From: Collybiopsis luxurians FD-317 M1
Lineage: Eukaryota; Basidiomycota; Agaricomycetes; Agaricales; Omphalotaceae
DNA length: 64,000 nt
NCBI GenBank assembly: GCA_000827265.1
Contig: KN834861.1
Coordinates: 62,001 to 126,000 of the forward strand
Direction: 5' to 3'
The notes beneath the pieces are model-generated. The model ran no database searches. It had not been told where the DNA came from and saw only the letters and a program-made list of their open reading frames with translations. Positions within the stretch are counted from its first letter, which is position 1. The number at the start of each line of letters is the position of its first letter. The position numbers were made by a program, and so were the translations under genes. Shown one piece after another: positions 37,919 through 50,349 of this stretch.

Positions 37919-37989
37919 CAGTGAACTGGGAGCACATTGTGTGGCAGCAGGCCCTTCTATTTATGAGTAATGGAAAAGTTATGAGATAA

Positions 37990-39760
37990 ATTGTGGTTTC
38001 GCGGGTCATTTTTATTGTTTCATTAAATTCAAGTATTGAGCTCTATAAATGGGGGCACTGCGGTCTGATTATCTATTCTCAAACCTTAGTCGCCCCATAG
38101 ATCTGTGATACCAGCTGTCATTAGGTTGACAGTTTGTTGATTTAAATTTTGCATACCATAGCATTGGATAGCAAGATGCATGAGCGTGGATACAAACAGG
38201 TTCAGGAGTATATATTTGCTGATTACCAATTACATCCTGACAATTCTTCCATCACTTTACAAGCAATTGCTGCATACTGTCTCCATTGCATAATGTACAC
38301 GGCCTATTTAGTTTCACACCTTTTGGAAAGTATATTACTTGATCCAGCCCATTTGCAATGTATTCTAGGAGTCGGCATCAGGTTATTACTTAGGATCCAT
38401 CCGCTCATACCCTCCTGCGATCGATTGTTCTTCGGCAACAAAAGGGGTTTTCGGACTAGTCGAAGCCGTTTGAGGACCAGTCGTCAAAATTGGATAGGAT
38501 GATGATGATGGTTGATGGTAGTGGTGAGTGATGGCTGCCAAGATTTATAAACGCGATCTGACAGATGCGGATGAAACTTTAGATTGATACAATTGTCAGT
38601 TAGTGCAGTCTGAAAACTGGTTTCCATAGCATCTGAACACTTGAGACCGACCTATTCAAGAGAACAAACTGATTCATGTCTCCATAGTTTCCTGTGGATT
38701 CCAAAGTTGCACCATCATTTGAGAATCCGGATCTAGTGGCACACTCATGGTCATCAGAAAGACCAGTAAATCATCTATTTGCAATACGATGCTACTTGGT
38801 CGCTAGACCTCTTCACCCTTGAAATAAACAGTGTTGGTTATATTACTTTTTTTTCATACCAGATAAGTGGCAGTACGCATAGGCAGGCACTGAATACAGT
38901 ATACTAAGCTGTCGGTGAAAATAGCTCTGTGGATTAGAAGATGGTAGGATATGGGTTGAAACATCCATCATCTATCGAATATCAGAAGGCCCCAGCAGAT
39001 TAGCAAAATCAAGAGTTTGAAGTCGTCAACTTAAGCTGAACCAAAATTGCTGTACTCATAAGGTCGCGAGGCAGTACGTACACTGTGGTGGAATGAGAAT
39101 TTTGCAGGCGAAATAAATTCTGTAATTCAATTTGGGCAAGTAAGTATCTTTGGCCTGAAAAAAGATTCTGGGAATGGTAGCTGTTTTGCATGGATTGGTA
39201 ATATAAAAGTTCTAATTTCGGACAACATATTTTATGTTTTTTACATGTTATTTATCTTCTTTGATGGCAAGTGAAACCTATTACTTACCTGGTTCTTGGG
39301 TAATAAAATTCCGCTCGGCAGAATGAATCAGCGGGTAATAAGAATTCACTAGCCACCGAATGAGTATTTTTCAATTCAGCTTGGTGTGATTGTACCTCAT
39401 TCAGCTTGTTTGATTGATGAAGATTCGGTGGGCTTACTGATTCTGATTCTTTATTTTTGGTATGCTATTCCGCCGGGGGGAAAATTTTCCACTTTGGGTG
39501 TGTTTCACTCGTCCCAAAAGAAAGCTAATTGCCTTTGAACAGATAAAATGTGTTCAAAATTACAATTGCATCATCAACAATTTTACATGCAAAACAGACT
39601 ACCTTTCCTGGAAACTTTTTCAGGAGAAAATGTATTTAATTGCCCAAATTTAATTACGGAATTTATTTTGCTTACAAAAGTGATATAAGACCGAGACTAT
39701 CACAGCCCGTTGCACTTTCCCTCAAAGTACTTAGGGCCTTTTGAGCTGGAGAATTGTTGA
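37990..39760. other. Divergent intergenic region of duplication unit 1
   Basis: It lies between the head-to-head 7TM gene and Ser/Thr-rich gene and so probably holds both promoters. A 117-codon frame at 38149 has no counterpart reading in unit 2 and is probably not a gene. Confidence 0.45.
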
Positions 39761-39812
39761 GATTACTGTAAGTCTTTGTAAATGACTTTTATATTTTACC
39801 TCCTGCTCAAAG

Positions 39813-40595
39813 CATCACTGACAACAGTATCGACTCATCAATACCCTCGGTCACCACTCTTTCCAAACTGTCAACCGGCACTGACCTCACAGAAACCACG
39901 AGTAACATACTGAGTGCCCCTGCTCAGAGTCCTTCGTGGCTCTGGTACAATAGAACAGCCGAATTCAAGTCAGAATTCGCACATGGATTCACCTTGCAAT
40001 CCATTCTTCCCTTGCCTTCAACCGGCCCTACAGTTACTACCTTTGGCGGTGCAGATAAGACAAGGGCTGATCCTGCCAGTCTGTTTTCCACAGCCAGCTC
40101 CAGTGGATCTTTTTCTGGCAATATCAACGATCCCTCAGATACATCCCGCATTGTATCTGGATATCCGATGGGGACATCGGCGTTCTCTGGAAGTTCCAGG
40201 TAATTCTATCAAAATTACTCTGCTCTCTTTGCTCATGATGATCTACTACCTGGGGCTATTTCTTACTACTCTATTTTGAATTCAGTTCAGAGTCATCTTT
40301 CTTTGCACAATCAACTATTTCCCTCTCGTCCCTTTCCACATGGATGTCCGGTACAGAGTCTCCTGTCCCTAAACAGCCATCCTCAGAAAATATTTCAGTC
40401 CAAAATCATAATTCTGCATCTACAACAGTAATTGCCGGCAGTGTAGCTGGGTCCCAACAGTCTTCCCCAGGAAATACTAGTACAGCCCAAAATCATAATT
40501 CTAGTGCAGCTACAATAGTAATGACCGGAAGTGTCACTGGGTCAATGCTCACATTGTTGGTCATCACAGTCAGCATTTTGCTTGTCCTCTGTTAA
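39813..40595 (+). CDS. Ser/Thr-rich protein with a hydrophobic C-terminus (unit 1 copy, start uncertain)
   Basis: After a GTAAGT...CAAAG intron the reading is SITDNSIDSSIPSVTTLS, followed by SNILSAPAQS and LQSILPLPSTG, then a Ser-rich stretch. A second intron (about 40,201-40,287) leads to two imperfect repeats of the form QNHNS-A-T-GSV-GS and a hydrophobic end MLTLLVITVSILLVLC. The pattern suits a GPI-anchored or single-span cell-surface mucin-like protein. In the unit 2 copy the first exon starts with an ATG; here that ATG is not present, so this copy may be non-functional or use another start. No signal peptide was found. Confidence 0.5.
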
Positions 40596-40962
40596 GAATG
40601 TGTTATTCTAGAAGGGACTCATGCTGTGCTCCATATTTCTTACTCATTATCCTCAGTAGACTTTATTACAAATTCATGGAATGAAATTGTTTTTCATCTG
40701 CGCCTAATACTAGACAGAAAGTTTTATATTTGTAGCTTTGCTGGGACAAACTTGTGATTGTCATTATCTTTAAGAGGCCAAGGGGTGTGCAGTTGGTTAT
40801 TGCCCAATATAACGTTCCCTTTCAGTCATAAGGACTCTTGGCAACTAAACTACAACAGGTATATTGTATTTTCTTTATCAGGAGTGTTTGTAGTATGTGA
40901 AATATATGGTCATTCTTCTGCTATTTTAAAACCTAACTTATGACCACTGTCTGGCTTACAAA

Positions 40963-43595
40963 TAGTGCTGGGGAGGGTTGGGTTGGGCTGGGTTGGGCTG
41001 GGTCAGGGTCAGGAATGTGAGAGAGTGGGCCGCCGCGATAAATTGTGCGGCAGATATGAGTCTGGACTTTATTCAGATGCAAAGGTAAAAAGCCACGGAA
41101 GGTTTACCTCTGCAGCATTGCAAATCAACATGCTGGGGATTTGGAGCTTCAAACAGACCACTGATGAAGCTATGTACCTGCCCGCAGTCAGGTCTCTGTT
41201 TTCCTGTCGCTCAAAGTACATGTCACTTTTGACTTGACTGCGTATTTTCCTGTGCTAGCACCCACTGGGTACCATAAAAACAGAAAACGATACAGCTATT
41301 GCCAAGTGGACACGAGTGAACCGGCGCAGAGTCCAGACCAAGCAGATATGACGAGCTTGTGCAAATTGACCTTGGCAGATGCTGCGCCTGATTCAGTTGG
41401 ATGTATACCTCATTCTTGGGCAAGAAAAATTGCGGTTTTCTGTGGTCTTTTTGAAAGGAAAAGATACATAAATGAGTTGAAAGGCCAGTAGGCTTGTTGA
41501 GTAATAATCGTTGCCAGGCTGAGAACAATTGCCAGATCGCGGGAAAAAAATGATGCTGCATAAAAAGCCGATGGAGCGGCGCTGGAAAGAGTTGTTCCTG
41601 TTCCTTTTACTACATATACCTCATTTTCCTCTCGCTGGACGAGCATAGCCTGCTCATCACTCATCCCTTTATCTTCTTTCTGGAATACTTACCTGAATAA
41701 ATAAGATACATAAATTTACAGTGTATATAAGGTGTACAGACAATGATTGTAGTAGGAAACAGGAACACTCATTGAGATGAGTAGCAGTTGGATGTAAGTG
41801 TATATGTGTATATGTATGCGACATGATTTGAAGGGATGGTACAAGTGTTGAGAATATGTAGTCAGCTGCATGTGAGACTGTGTGTGGGTGCCATAAATGT
41901 GTGCAGGTACATGATAGATGGTCAGAACTTCATAGTCGGACTAGCAATGACCCAAAATAAGACAAATGAAAGAAGAAAAAAAACCTAACACGAGAGAACA
42001 AGGGATTACAACTAAGGAAAGACATTAACCTGCAATGACCTGACATCCATTCTCCATAAGATAAAAGACCCTTTTGTCAGAAAGAAAACCAAGGGGTTCC
42101 ATTTTCATGCATTCCATTGTGGACAAAAACATTCCCTCGTTTGTCTATAATTCTCGAAATGAAGTGATTGCCATTTGCGAAGTAAATGACACCTCTAAGG
42201 GAGTATCTTACTCAATGCCATGCACCAGTGCAAAAAACTCACAATCAATAGCAATAACCATTGTACTCTTGACATTGAAGGCTATTATAGGCACCGGGAA
42301 AGCAACAGAAAACTTACAGTATGTCAGGGAACAGCACTCGGTGCAGCAATTGTAAACTGAGGGTGGTGCCAATTGAAACCATGCACCAGTGCTGACAGGA
42401 GGTCAACTGTACAGACCGCTGAATAGAGATGCAGGGGGATTGTTGGGAGGATGGGGGAAAATATGGCCCGCCGAGCAAATGATTTTGCAAGTAATGCATG
42501 GAGCATGGAGCATTAGCAAATTCTCTGTGACATCAACACAGGAGCCAAAGGCACCCCACTGCAGATATGGAAGATGACCCACTGACATACAAAAACTGTC
42601 CCTAACATTTCCAGAGTTCCAATATGTAGTATATGTAGACATAAACCCTCAAAAATAGAAGGAAGATTTTTAAGGACACAGAGTGAAAAAAATTAGCCTG
42701 GAAAAGCTACATGTAGGAGATATTGTTGATGTGGGCTTCACCGTGATCGCAGTAGGGAGCAGAAGGCAGAGAGGCACAGCAAAAGTCCTAATGCTACTGC
42801 AAACAATTACGTTACTGAATGGAGAGCATAGGCAGGTGAGTGGCACAGCAGGGACAAGGCAAAATGGAACATATACTAAAGCATGAAGCAGGAGTGGATC
42901 CAAAAATGAGCAAGGAATGCAATGCAGAAACCAATAATAAACCACATTAGAAAGTGAAAGAGCATCGAGGATGAAGAGGACATGGAGGAAATGAGGAAAG
43001 GACTAAAGAGAGTGACAACAGACAAGTAGAAAGGGAACAGAACACATAGGGTACACCACAGCAGAGGGCATTTATTAGAAGTGACGAATAAAAATTTCTT
43101 GGAATTAATGAATATACACAGTCACAAAAGAGACTGTGAGATGTCACATCAAGGGAGGTCTCCCACAGACCATGTATAGGGAAAAACATAAGCATTTGAA
43201 TAGCCACTCTCCCATGTGTGACAAGCTCGCTTGCTCAATAAAGATGAATCCTCCATTATATTCCGGACTTGTAAAATTCTGACCCTGACCCAAGTCTGAG
43301 GGCTGGATTAGCCTGGGTTGGGCTGGGTCATGGTCAAAACCTGGGTCAGCCCTTGTAATGAGCCTGATGGAAGAGGGTAAGACACTCGGAATTACCATAG
43401 ATAACATGCACATTTCTTATAAGATACACATTTAATCAGTAGATGTAGCCAAACTTGATCTTACTTCTGACCCAAGTACCCGGGTCAGCAAAATCCTGGC
43501 CCAGACCCTTGACCCAGCCCAGCCCAACCCTGACCCAAGCTGAGTTGGGTTGGGTCATGGGCCAGTGACCTGACCCCTGACCCTCCCCAACACTA
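40963..43595. mobile_element. Non-autonomous hAT-type element (2633 bp)
   Basis: Inverted ends are TAGTGCTGGGGAGGGT (left) and TAGTGTTGGGGAGGGT (right, reverse complement), 16 bp with one mismatch. A perfect 8-bp target-site duplication, cttacaaa, lies at 40955-40962 and 43596-43603. Subterminal GGGTTGGGCTGGG-type repeats occur at both ends and again near 43,270-43,350. No transposase reading was found inside, so it depends on another element for movement. The TAGTG start is shared with the complete hAT at 13.7 kb, but the rest of the TIR differs. Confidence 0.9.
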
Positions 43596-43603
43596 CTTAC
43601 AAA

Positions 43604-44280
43604 AGCAACTGGTCTCCAGACCAGATATTTATTGAATATAATAAAGATGGTCCTGTTAAGAGATGATGAGTCACATACTTTGAGTGTTACATTCTGAGTA
43701 CAGCTGAGTGATTGCCACTGAACTGCTCATAGAATATTTTTAGTTCTCACATCCTAAGCTGATTAAGATCTTAGGCCTTAATCCCATCATGTGCCACTAA
43801 ATAGTGTAGCTTCATGGAATGCCCAATCTAATAGATACATTAACAAGGGTTGATAATATGATCAATAGAATGCCACTGACTGGGAACTGATTCAAGTTTA
43901 TGTTAGCACACCACTGCTGATGAGTCAACAGGTTGACTGCTGTTTCCAGTGATCCTGTAGTCTGGAGAAGTCTGAATTGGGCAAGATACTTGTGAGATAC
44001 TATTGGAAATGTTCTTGGGTTTTGTTTTCTAGTTCTATACACAGAAAATGCAAGCTGTACCTTTGGGTCATAAGGACCCCCAGACCCCCCCCCCCCCCCA
44101 AAACTGTTGTGTCAGGCAGCAACTTTTTGCACACCCCTTGTAAGAGGCTGAATTGAATTGAACCGAAACATGAGGTGACACCCCTCAAGTTCACCTTTTC
44201 TATCAAGGTTCTCATCAGTCTTGCTATTCTTGAAAAATGCAGGGGTGTGGTGATTCATCTAGAATTCATATACATTATGC
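43604..44280. other. Spacer with a 15-base C run
   Basis: No gene recognised. A homopolymer of about 15 C lies near 44,085-44,099. Confidence 0.4.
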
Positions 44281-44299
44281 TCTAGGCTACACTCTTACA

Positions 44300-44841
44300 G
44301 AGTAAAATAATCCATGAACCCTGCGAACTGAACCCACAGGTGCAGTTCAAGGTTCAGTGAGGTGCCGAACCTGCTGAACCTGTGAACCTGCAGCTGCTAA
44401 AAAGATGAACAAATGCCAGTTAACATTGTCAAAACCTGGTTAAACTGACAGTTCTGCTAATAGAGCCTTCTGGAAATTTCAACAGGAAATCAGAGCAAAA
44501 ACTGTGCTGAAATATAGGTTTGCATTAAGTAACATTGGCACTGATGACATAATGGTGGATGAATAATGCTGGGAGCACATACCATAAACAGCAGAACATT
44601 CAAATAATGTTAGCCTAAGCATTTCAAGCGATGATATGCAGTCCAAAAAAAACTATCAACTACTTGGGCAATTTTTGAGCAAGAATTCTGTACAAATTGT
44701 GCTATCAGTGGTCGAACCTGGTTCGAACCTGGTGCACCTCTGAACCTGAACTCTAAACCTGAACCTGAGGTTTAGGTTCAGGTTCAGGTTCAAGGTTCAG
44801 CAAAAATTGCAGGTTCGCGGAACTACACTGCGGCAACACTA
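44300..44841. mobile_element. hAT-type transposon end fragment
   Basis: The right end ctgcggcaacacta (44,828-44,841) matches, in reverse complement, the left end of the relic at 9423 (gttgccgc...). Both have dense GAACCT/AGGTTC subterminal repeats (44,310-44,390 and 44,712-44,815). No opposite TIR or transposase reading was found, so it is a truncated or short non-autonomous copy. Confidence 0.6.
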
Positions 44842-45160
44842 GTACATCACTAGTAATAGTGAAAAGAACCCTGGTATTGAGAAGATGCATGATAGTAAGA
44901 AGGTGATAACTCTTCTCGCGATGAATATTTCAGGAAGAGACAGATCAGGTTGGGTAGGGGAGGTCCAGATGGTGAAGAACAGAGTCAAGAAGAGTTTCCA
45001 GACAACACATGAAGGGAATCAATGCAATTTGACAACCGTCACATGATTGCGGAACTTGCAGAATCTAGTTTTTCCAATTCATGTAATAACCACACTAGCG
45101 CCGTCTTGCACAGCAAAGCCCGCTACCTCCAGCGTGCAAGCCCCATAGTCATCTCTAATG
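44842..45160. other. Spacer
   Basis: Nothing firm. A short reading VAGFAVQDGASVVIT on the minus strand near 45,080-45,140 may be a further exon of the gene that follows. Confidence 0.3.
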
Positions 45161-45787
45161 TTAATAACCTACAACGTATCTGTGAACTTGTGCTATTTGA
45201 TTCACTTCAATGGACATCCACTCATATATCTCCCAACGAGAAACTTTAGCCACAATTGCCTTTTCCAAAGACTTCAGTCTTGCACCATTAACTGCTTCCT
45301 TATGCCACTTACGGATGCGATCATCCAAAGTGCACTCATCTGTACACATCTTTAGTCTCCGAAGACCTGGCATTTCCTCAAACACCATGCAATAAAATTC
45401 CAGCAAGAATTCATTCTTAAGAAGGATGAGAAGGCAATGGACAATGTGGACTCAACTACATACCATAGGAGTGAACATTGGGCAGGTGACCACACATTTG
45501 AAGATGTCAAGACTTGAAATTCCCATAACGAATAAATATATGTTGTGCATATCGTAGCCCCGTGTACACTGGAGATGAAGCGCAGTCAACCTGTATCTCC
45601 TTTCAATCAGGAGAATTATTTCCCCATATAGGACCCCATTGTTGTGCAACAGACAAAGACATTGGGAGCATGATAATAGATTGGACAATGGCCGACATAG
45701 ATGCTTCAGCATTGGTACAAAAGAAATCATCATATGTATTAGATTTAGTGCAATTAGAAGGAGTACTCTGTCCATTACGGAGGTCAT
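45161..45787 (-). CDS. Uncharacterised protein, possibly F-box/LRR-like fragment
   Basis: Two minus-strand reading segments (45,787-about 45,460 and about 45,420-45,161) can be joined by a short GTATGT...TTAAG intron. They read LTALHLQCTRGYDMHNIYLF, SSLDIFKCVVTCPMFTPM, then EMPGLRRLKMCTDECTLDDR. Leucine spacing and the MPGLRRLKM phrase recall the LRR tail of basidiomycete F-box proteins, but no F-box is visible, and the flanking DNA has more matching readings in other frames. It may be a fragment or pseudogene; I do not recognise it with confidence. Confidence 0.3.
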
Positions 45788-45849
45788 CTACACAATGTTA
45801 TGGATCCCATTGAAGGGTGCAGCAATTACAGGGATACTAGATTGAGAAT

Positions 45850-46389
45850 TTGTCAATGCAATTGGGCCTAAGTAGAAATGAGTATGTATGGTTATCATGG
45901 GCAGGTTGGGGATTGATAAATGTCAGTAGTGTGGGCATGTCTTGGATATTAGTGGTCAAGATGGCTAAATCTGTATCATTTGAAATTTGAAAATTTGAAT
46001 AAAGAGGATAAGATCGGTGGATATGGGATAGGTGACAACTTCAAAATCATGAACGGCGTGAGCATTCAACCCTGTGGATGCAGTTATGGTTAATGAAACT
46101 GGTCGGCTGGCCTATTATTTGAAGGAAGAAAGATGATGCAACCGAGCAGGGAAGCTGCGCGATTATGCGGTGAGTTACAGGCAAGTTGCTGACGATAACG
46201 AAAAGCATGGTGAAGTAGCGAGAAACGTGATTTATCACATGCGGTCACGCGACTGGGCCAATTTTGCCATGGTTACGGACAGAGGTATGCGCAAGACTCT
46301 CTACCCTAAAGAGGTAGCGGGAATTAGGGTATTTGTTTGTATGCAAGCTAAGGATCTAAAGAGTCGTGCTCCTGACTTGTGACAGTGAT
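45850..46389. other. Spacer
   Basis: No gene recognised before the second duplication unit. Confidence 0.4.
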
Positions 46390-46668
46390 TTGATGCATCA
46401 AATTGAATTCTGTCGTTTACATAAAATTTTTGGTGCTTAGCAGCTCAGGTCTAATACTTCGAAAGCATTTTAGCCTCTGCCTCATGAATTTGAATACATC
46501 TGGCAATCTCGCAACTTGCCACAACCAGAGTACCACTGGTTCGGTTTATACTTAGGACCCATGATTGTTGAAGGAATCATCATCTAAGCCACAGCTACCC
46601 TAGTTTGGATGAAGCGTGAATTCAGATATTCTACTTTCAGGGTTGCTGGGTTCGCCCTTTTGGAGAAG

Positions 46669-47961
46669 TCAGTTATGGATAAGTGAGATTCTAACATTGT
46701 TGTGCACATTGATCTGGCTGATATGCCGGATGCTCTCCATTACAGGAGAGCTGTCATTATTGATCAAAATAATCACTGCAATGGGATAACATGCCTACCA
46801 AAATTGATCAATCACTATGTCTTGCATAAAGAGACGAGTATAAAAACTTACAGCAGAAAACATAGATAGTGTTGCAAGAACAGTCACAAACTGTGCAGGG
46901 ATAGTGGCAAGTGTGTATGTACTTAGTAATACAAAGATAGTGTAGACAAACTGGATTGTGCAATATATTGCACCGGACTCAATCAACAGAAGTAGGATAT
47001 TTTGAACCCTGGTCCTTCTGTGGACTGCAGCTGCCACCATGATACGATGGTGATCCCTGAAACATTTAAGCTTATAAGAGCCAAGTATTGAAATTCAGAG
47101 GTTAGGAAACTTTCCATGCCTTCCATGCTATTGAACATGTGGCAAAGGTGTTGACAACTAAAGAAAGCACAATTGATAACCAGTCCAAAGTTGTAACACC
47201 TCTAGCCGTTAGTGTATGGATCTTGATGTCATCTAAAATGCAATTTGCAATGTTGATTCCTAGGAAACATGGGTTTGTAAAACAATATTGTGATCGTACA
47301 ACCCACATACCAATATTGACTACTATGAGAAATATCAATCCAAAGTTCATAATTCTGGAATGCTTAAACAAAAGCCATGCCCTCCAGACTACTATGGAAT
47401 CACTTGAAATTATCTGAATGGTGGGATTATATTGTTGGACAATATAAAATAGTAGAAGGCTTACACAAACTGTTGAAGGCCAATCTGCCATATATTGGAG
47501 AGGAAGGAGGTTTAAATCTGTCATCTGGGCTTGAATCCACAGCCCTCTGTTAGACCTTGTTTGCATGAAAAAAGACTGGTTCAAAATCAAGCCAAATGGG
47601 CCAATGTACAGAACCTCCCAGGAAAAAGCACCAAAGATTAGAATCAAAAAAATGCACAGTCTGATTCGGGAGCCAGTCCAAGACTTTATTCTGTTGAGAA
47701 AAATAACAGATGTGGAATTCAGATATCTGAGACTCGGAAGTATCAAAGTTCTAGCATTTCATACAGTAGAAGATTCAGGGCAATGAATAATCCTAAAATC
47801 AATGTGCCTAAAGAGGTGAAATAGTATTTAGCTCAAATTGTAGGGAGAAAATACATAACAGCCTGCCTACCGTAACCAGTTGCTATTATTATCAAAGCGA
47901 CAATGCTTTCATAGCTGGAAGTGGCAATAGCGGCAATAGTCTGTTGCTCTTCTGGAGTCAT
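46669..47961 (-). CDS. Seven-transmembrane-type membrane protein (copy C)
   Basis: Start MTPEEQQTIAAIATSSYES at 47961. The exon series parallels copy B: IIIATGYG, LCIFLILIFGAFSWEVLYI, YMADWPSTVC, ISSDSIVVWRAWLLF, INIANCILDDIKI with WLSIVLSLVVNTFATCSIA, RVQNILLLLIESGAIYCTIQ, and CYPIAVIILINNDSS, ending SLIHN at 46669. The frames traced are open. It is clearly the paralogue of copy B produced by the block duplication, with amino-acid changes spread over the whole length. Function unknown; multi-pass membrane protein. Confidence 0.65.
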
Positions 47962-47989
47962 CAGTGAAGTGGGAGTGCATTGCGTCACA

Positions 47990-49316
47990 GCAGCCTTTCC
48001 ATTTATAAGTAATGCAAGTTTGACACAAATTGTGACCTGACTAATGATTCTCCGCCCGTGGCACCGGGAGATCTTTTCATTGGTTCATTTAAATTCAAGT
48101 ATTGAGCTCTATTTGTGGAGGCGCTGCAATGTGCAGTGTTAGTATGTTACCGCGGCTTGCAATTCGACCGAAAAACAACTGGAGCATATAAGTGGCTTAA
48201 GCTGGGCCGACCGACCTGGCAATTAGTTCCATTATGCAGCTGCAGCCGACTCCCCACAGCTTCAAGCCACAACATTCAGTTTAGCACCAGCTTCAAAATA
48301 AGAAAAAGTGTTTGCGTGTATCTTCTAGGCAGATCCTTGGTCATACATATGATCGAAGTTCACGTTTGCAAGCATACCCATCGATTGCTTGGGGGCGGGA
48401 GCTTTGAAACGCCAATCAGTACTCTAAATGTCAACATGACTGCACTTGTGTGATGCCATTATGTAGAAGTAGCCAGGTCCCTATAGACTATAGTTTCCGA
48501 TACTACCGCGTGGTTATTTGTTATACCACGTACCCAGTAGTTTGCGCCGGCTGAAGAGGTGCTAAGCTGCCTTTAGTTCAGTTTCAGGCTGCATGCAGTT
48601 GCGGAGCCCACTTATGGCTAGCTGAGCCGCGGCAACTCTAAGTGCGACGTGGTTATTAACTTGAAACCTTAGTTACCTCCCTAGATCTCAGACCATTACA
48701 CTAAGTACCATGAAGTTACAGTTTTGATTGCACGTCACGGTTCACCGGCTTTGATCGCGTAGCAAAATGCTTGAGCATGCATATGAGGCTTGAGAGCCTG
48801 ATATATGTGCCGATTCTTACATTCCGACAATTTCCACTAAGTATTTCACCACTCATTATTGTGTGCTGTTTGGCATCTACCTCCCAAGCTCAAAACTATA
48901 GTGTACTCGTTGTAAAAGGGATTGTACTTGACACGGACCGTTTGTAACGTATTCTAGGTTTATTTAGAATCCATATGCTCCTTGTGATCGCTCATTCTGT
49001 AGTAATAAAAGGGGTTTCCAGCGGGTCAAAGTGTTTGAGGATCAGCCGTTAAAACCGGAAAGGACGGTGATGATGGGTCGTGGTGGTAGGTGATAGCCAT
49101 TAAGTGCAGATGAAATTTTGGCTGGAAACAATCGCCAATTGTCACAGTTTGAACTGTGGTTCATGTGGTTTGAACACCGGAGATAAATCTACTTATTTAA
49201 GTAGACAATATCGATCGTAATTTTCATAGTTGGAGACACAGTACATAAATAACTAACACTATCCCAATTTTTAACGCTTCCCCTCAACGTACTTCTCGGA
49301 GCTTTTGAGCTGAAAA
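47990..49316. other. Divergent intergenic region of duplication unit 2
   Basis: It lies between the divergently transcribed 7TM and Ser/Thr-rich genes and probably contains both promoters. No supported gene inside. Confidence 0.45.
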
Positions 49317-50298
49317 ATGGTTTCAGGGAACAAATTGTCTACAACATTGTAAGCTCCTAGTAAACAGTTTTCGTGAATTGCCTCTTACTCAAAGTGTCAC
49401 TGACAACAGTACCAATTCATCGATACCCTCATTCACCACTCTACTTTCAACCAGCACTTACCTCAGCAGAACCACGAGTAACATACTAAGTGCTCCTGCT
49501 ACCAGCCCTTCACTGGTCTCGTACAGCGATTCACCGGCAGTTAAATCTGCTAGTGGGTCGGGAGGGGGGGGGTTTACCTTGTTTTCCATTCTTCCCCTGC
49601 CAAGTGGCTATTCTTCGGGTAGTGCAGGTAGCACAACGGCTGACTCAGCCAATCAGCCATCTCAGCTGGCCAGCTCCAGTGGATCTTTTTCCAGTATTGC
49701 CAATGATAATGATCTCTCAGATACATCTTTCATAGATAGTGCAGAATCCCAGTTTGTTCCACTGCTACAACCGAGTCTTTGACATAAATCAAAAGCTGAC
49801 ATTTTCAGATCCCCATCCCGCACTGTATCTGGATCTGCAGTGGGAACGCAGGATTTCTCTGAAAATTCTAGGTGATTTCTTTAAAAATTACTTTGCTTCA
49901 TTCACTTATGATCTGCTATTTGGGGCCACTTCAAATTCAGTTCAGAGTCATCAACTATATCCCTCTCGACCTTATCTACATGGATATCCGGTACGGAGTC
50001 TCCTGTGGCTCAACAGCCATCCTTAAAAAATTCCTCAACCGAAAATCATAATTCTGCATCTACAGCAGTAATCACTGGTAGCGTCACTGCTGGGTCCCAA
50101 CAGCCTTCCTCGGCCCAGAATCATCAATCCAGTGCAGCTACTGTAGTGATCACCGGCAGCGTCACTGGGTCCCAGCCGCCTTCCTTGACCCAAAATCATA
50201 AATCCACTGCATCTTCAGTAGTAATGACTGGAAGAGTCACCGGGTCAATGCTCACATTGGTTACCATCGCAGTTAGCGTTCTGTTTGCTCTCTCTTGA
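49317..50298 (+). CDS. Ser/Thr-rich protein with repeats and a hydrophobic C-terminus (unit 2 copy)
   Basis: Exon 1 (49317-49348) starts MVSGNKLSTT and splices in phase to FVTDNSTNSSIPSFTTLL at 49395. After two more introns (about 49,751-49,807 and 49,872-49,940) the reading ends with three imperfect repeats of the type ENHNSAST-VITGSVT-GS, then the hydrophobic tail MLTLVTIAVSVLFALS. Composition and tail suit a GPI-anchored or single-span surface protein. No N-terminal signal peptide is visible with this start, so either an upstream exon is missing from the model or it is tail-anchored. It has one repeat more than the unit 1 copy. Confidence 0.55.
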
Positions 50299-50349
50299 GA
50301 AAGTGCTATTCTGCTAGGATTAGCTCAAGCTGTGCTCTATATTTTCTGG

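Larger units (their letters stand above)
36340..40640. repeat. Segmental duplication, unit 1
   Basis: It contains a minus-strand 7TM gene and a plus-strand Ser/Thr-rich gene in the same order and spacing as 46,390-50,350. Similarity also covers non-coding stretches, such as cttagcagctca near 36,385 and 46,438, and the aaaaggggttt...gtttgagga region near 38,440 and 49,010. The two units are in direct orientation about 10 kb apart. Confidence 0.75.

Noticed and set aside
38149..38502. 117-codon frame in duplication unit 1
   Set aside because: The frame is not kept in the second duplication unit although the DNA is similar in part.
40963..41060. Telomere-like GGGTTGGGCTGGG repeats
   Set aside because: They sit just inside a TIR with a perfect 8-bp target duplication and recur at the opposite end, so they are subterminal transposon repeats, not an interstitial telomere.
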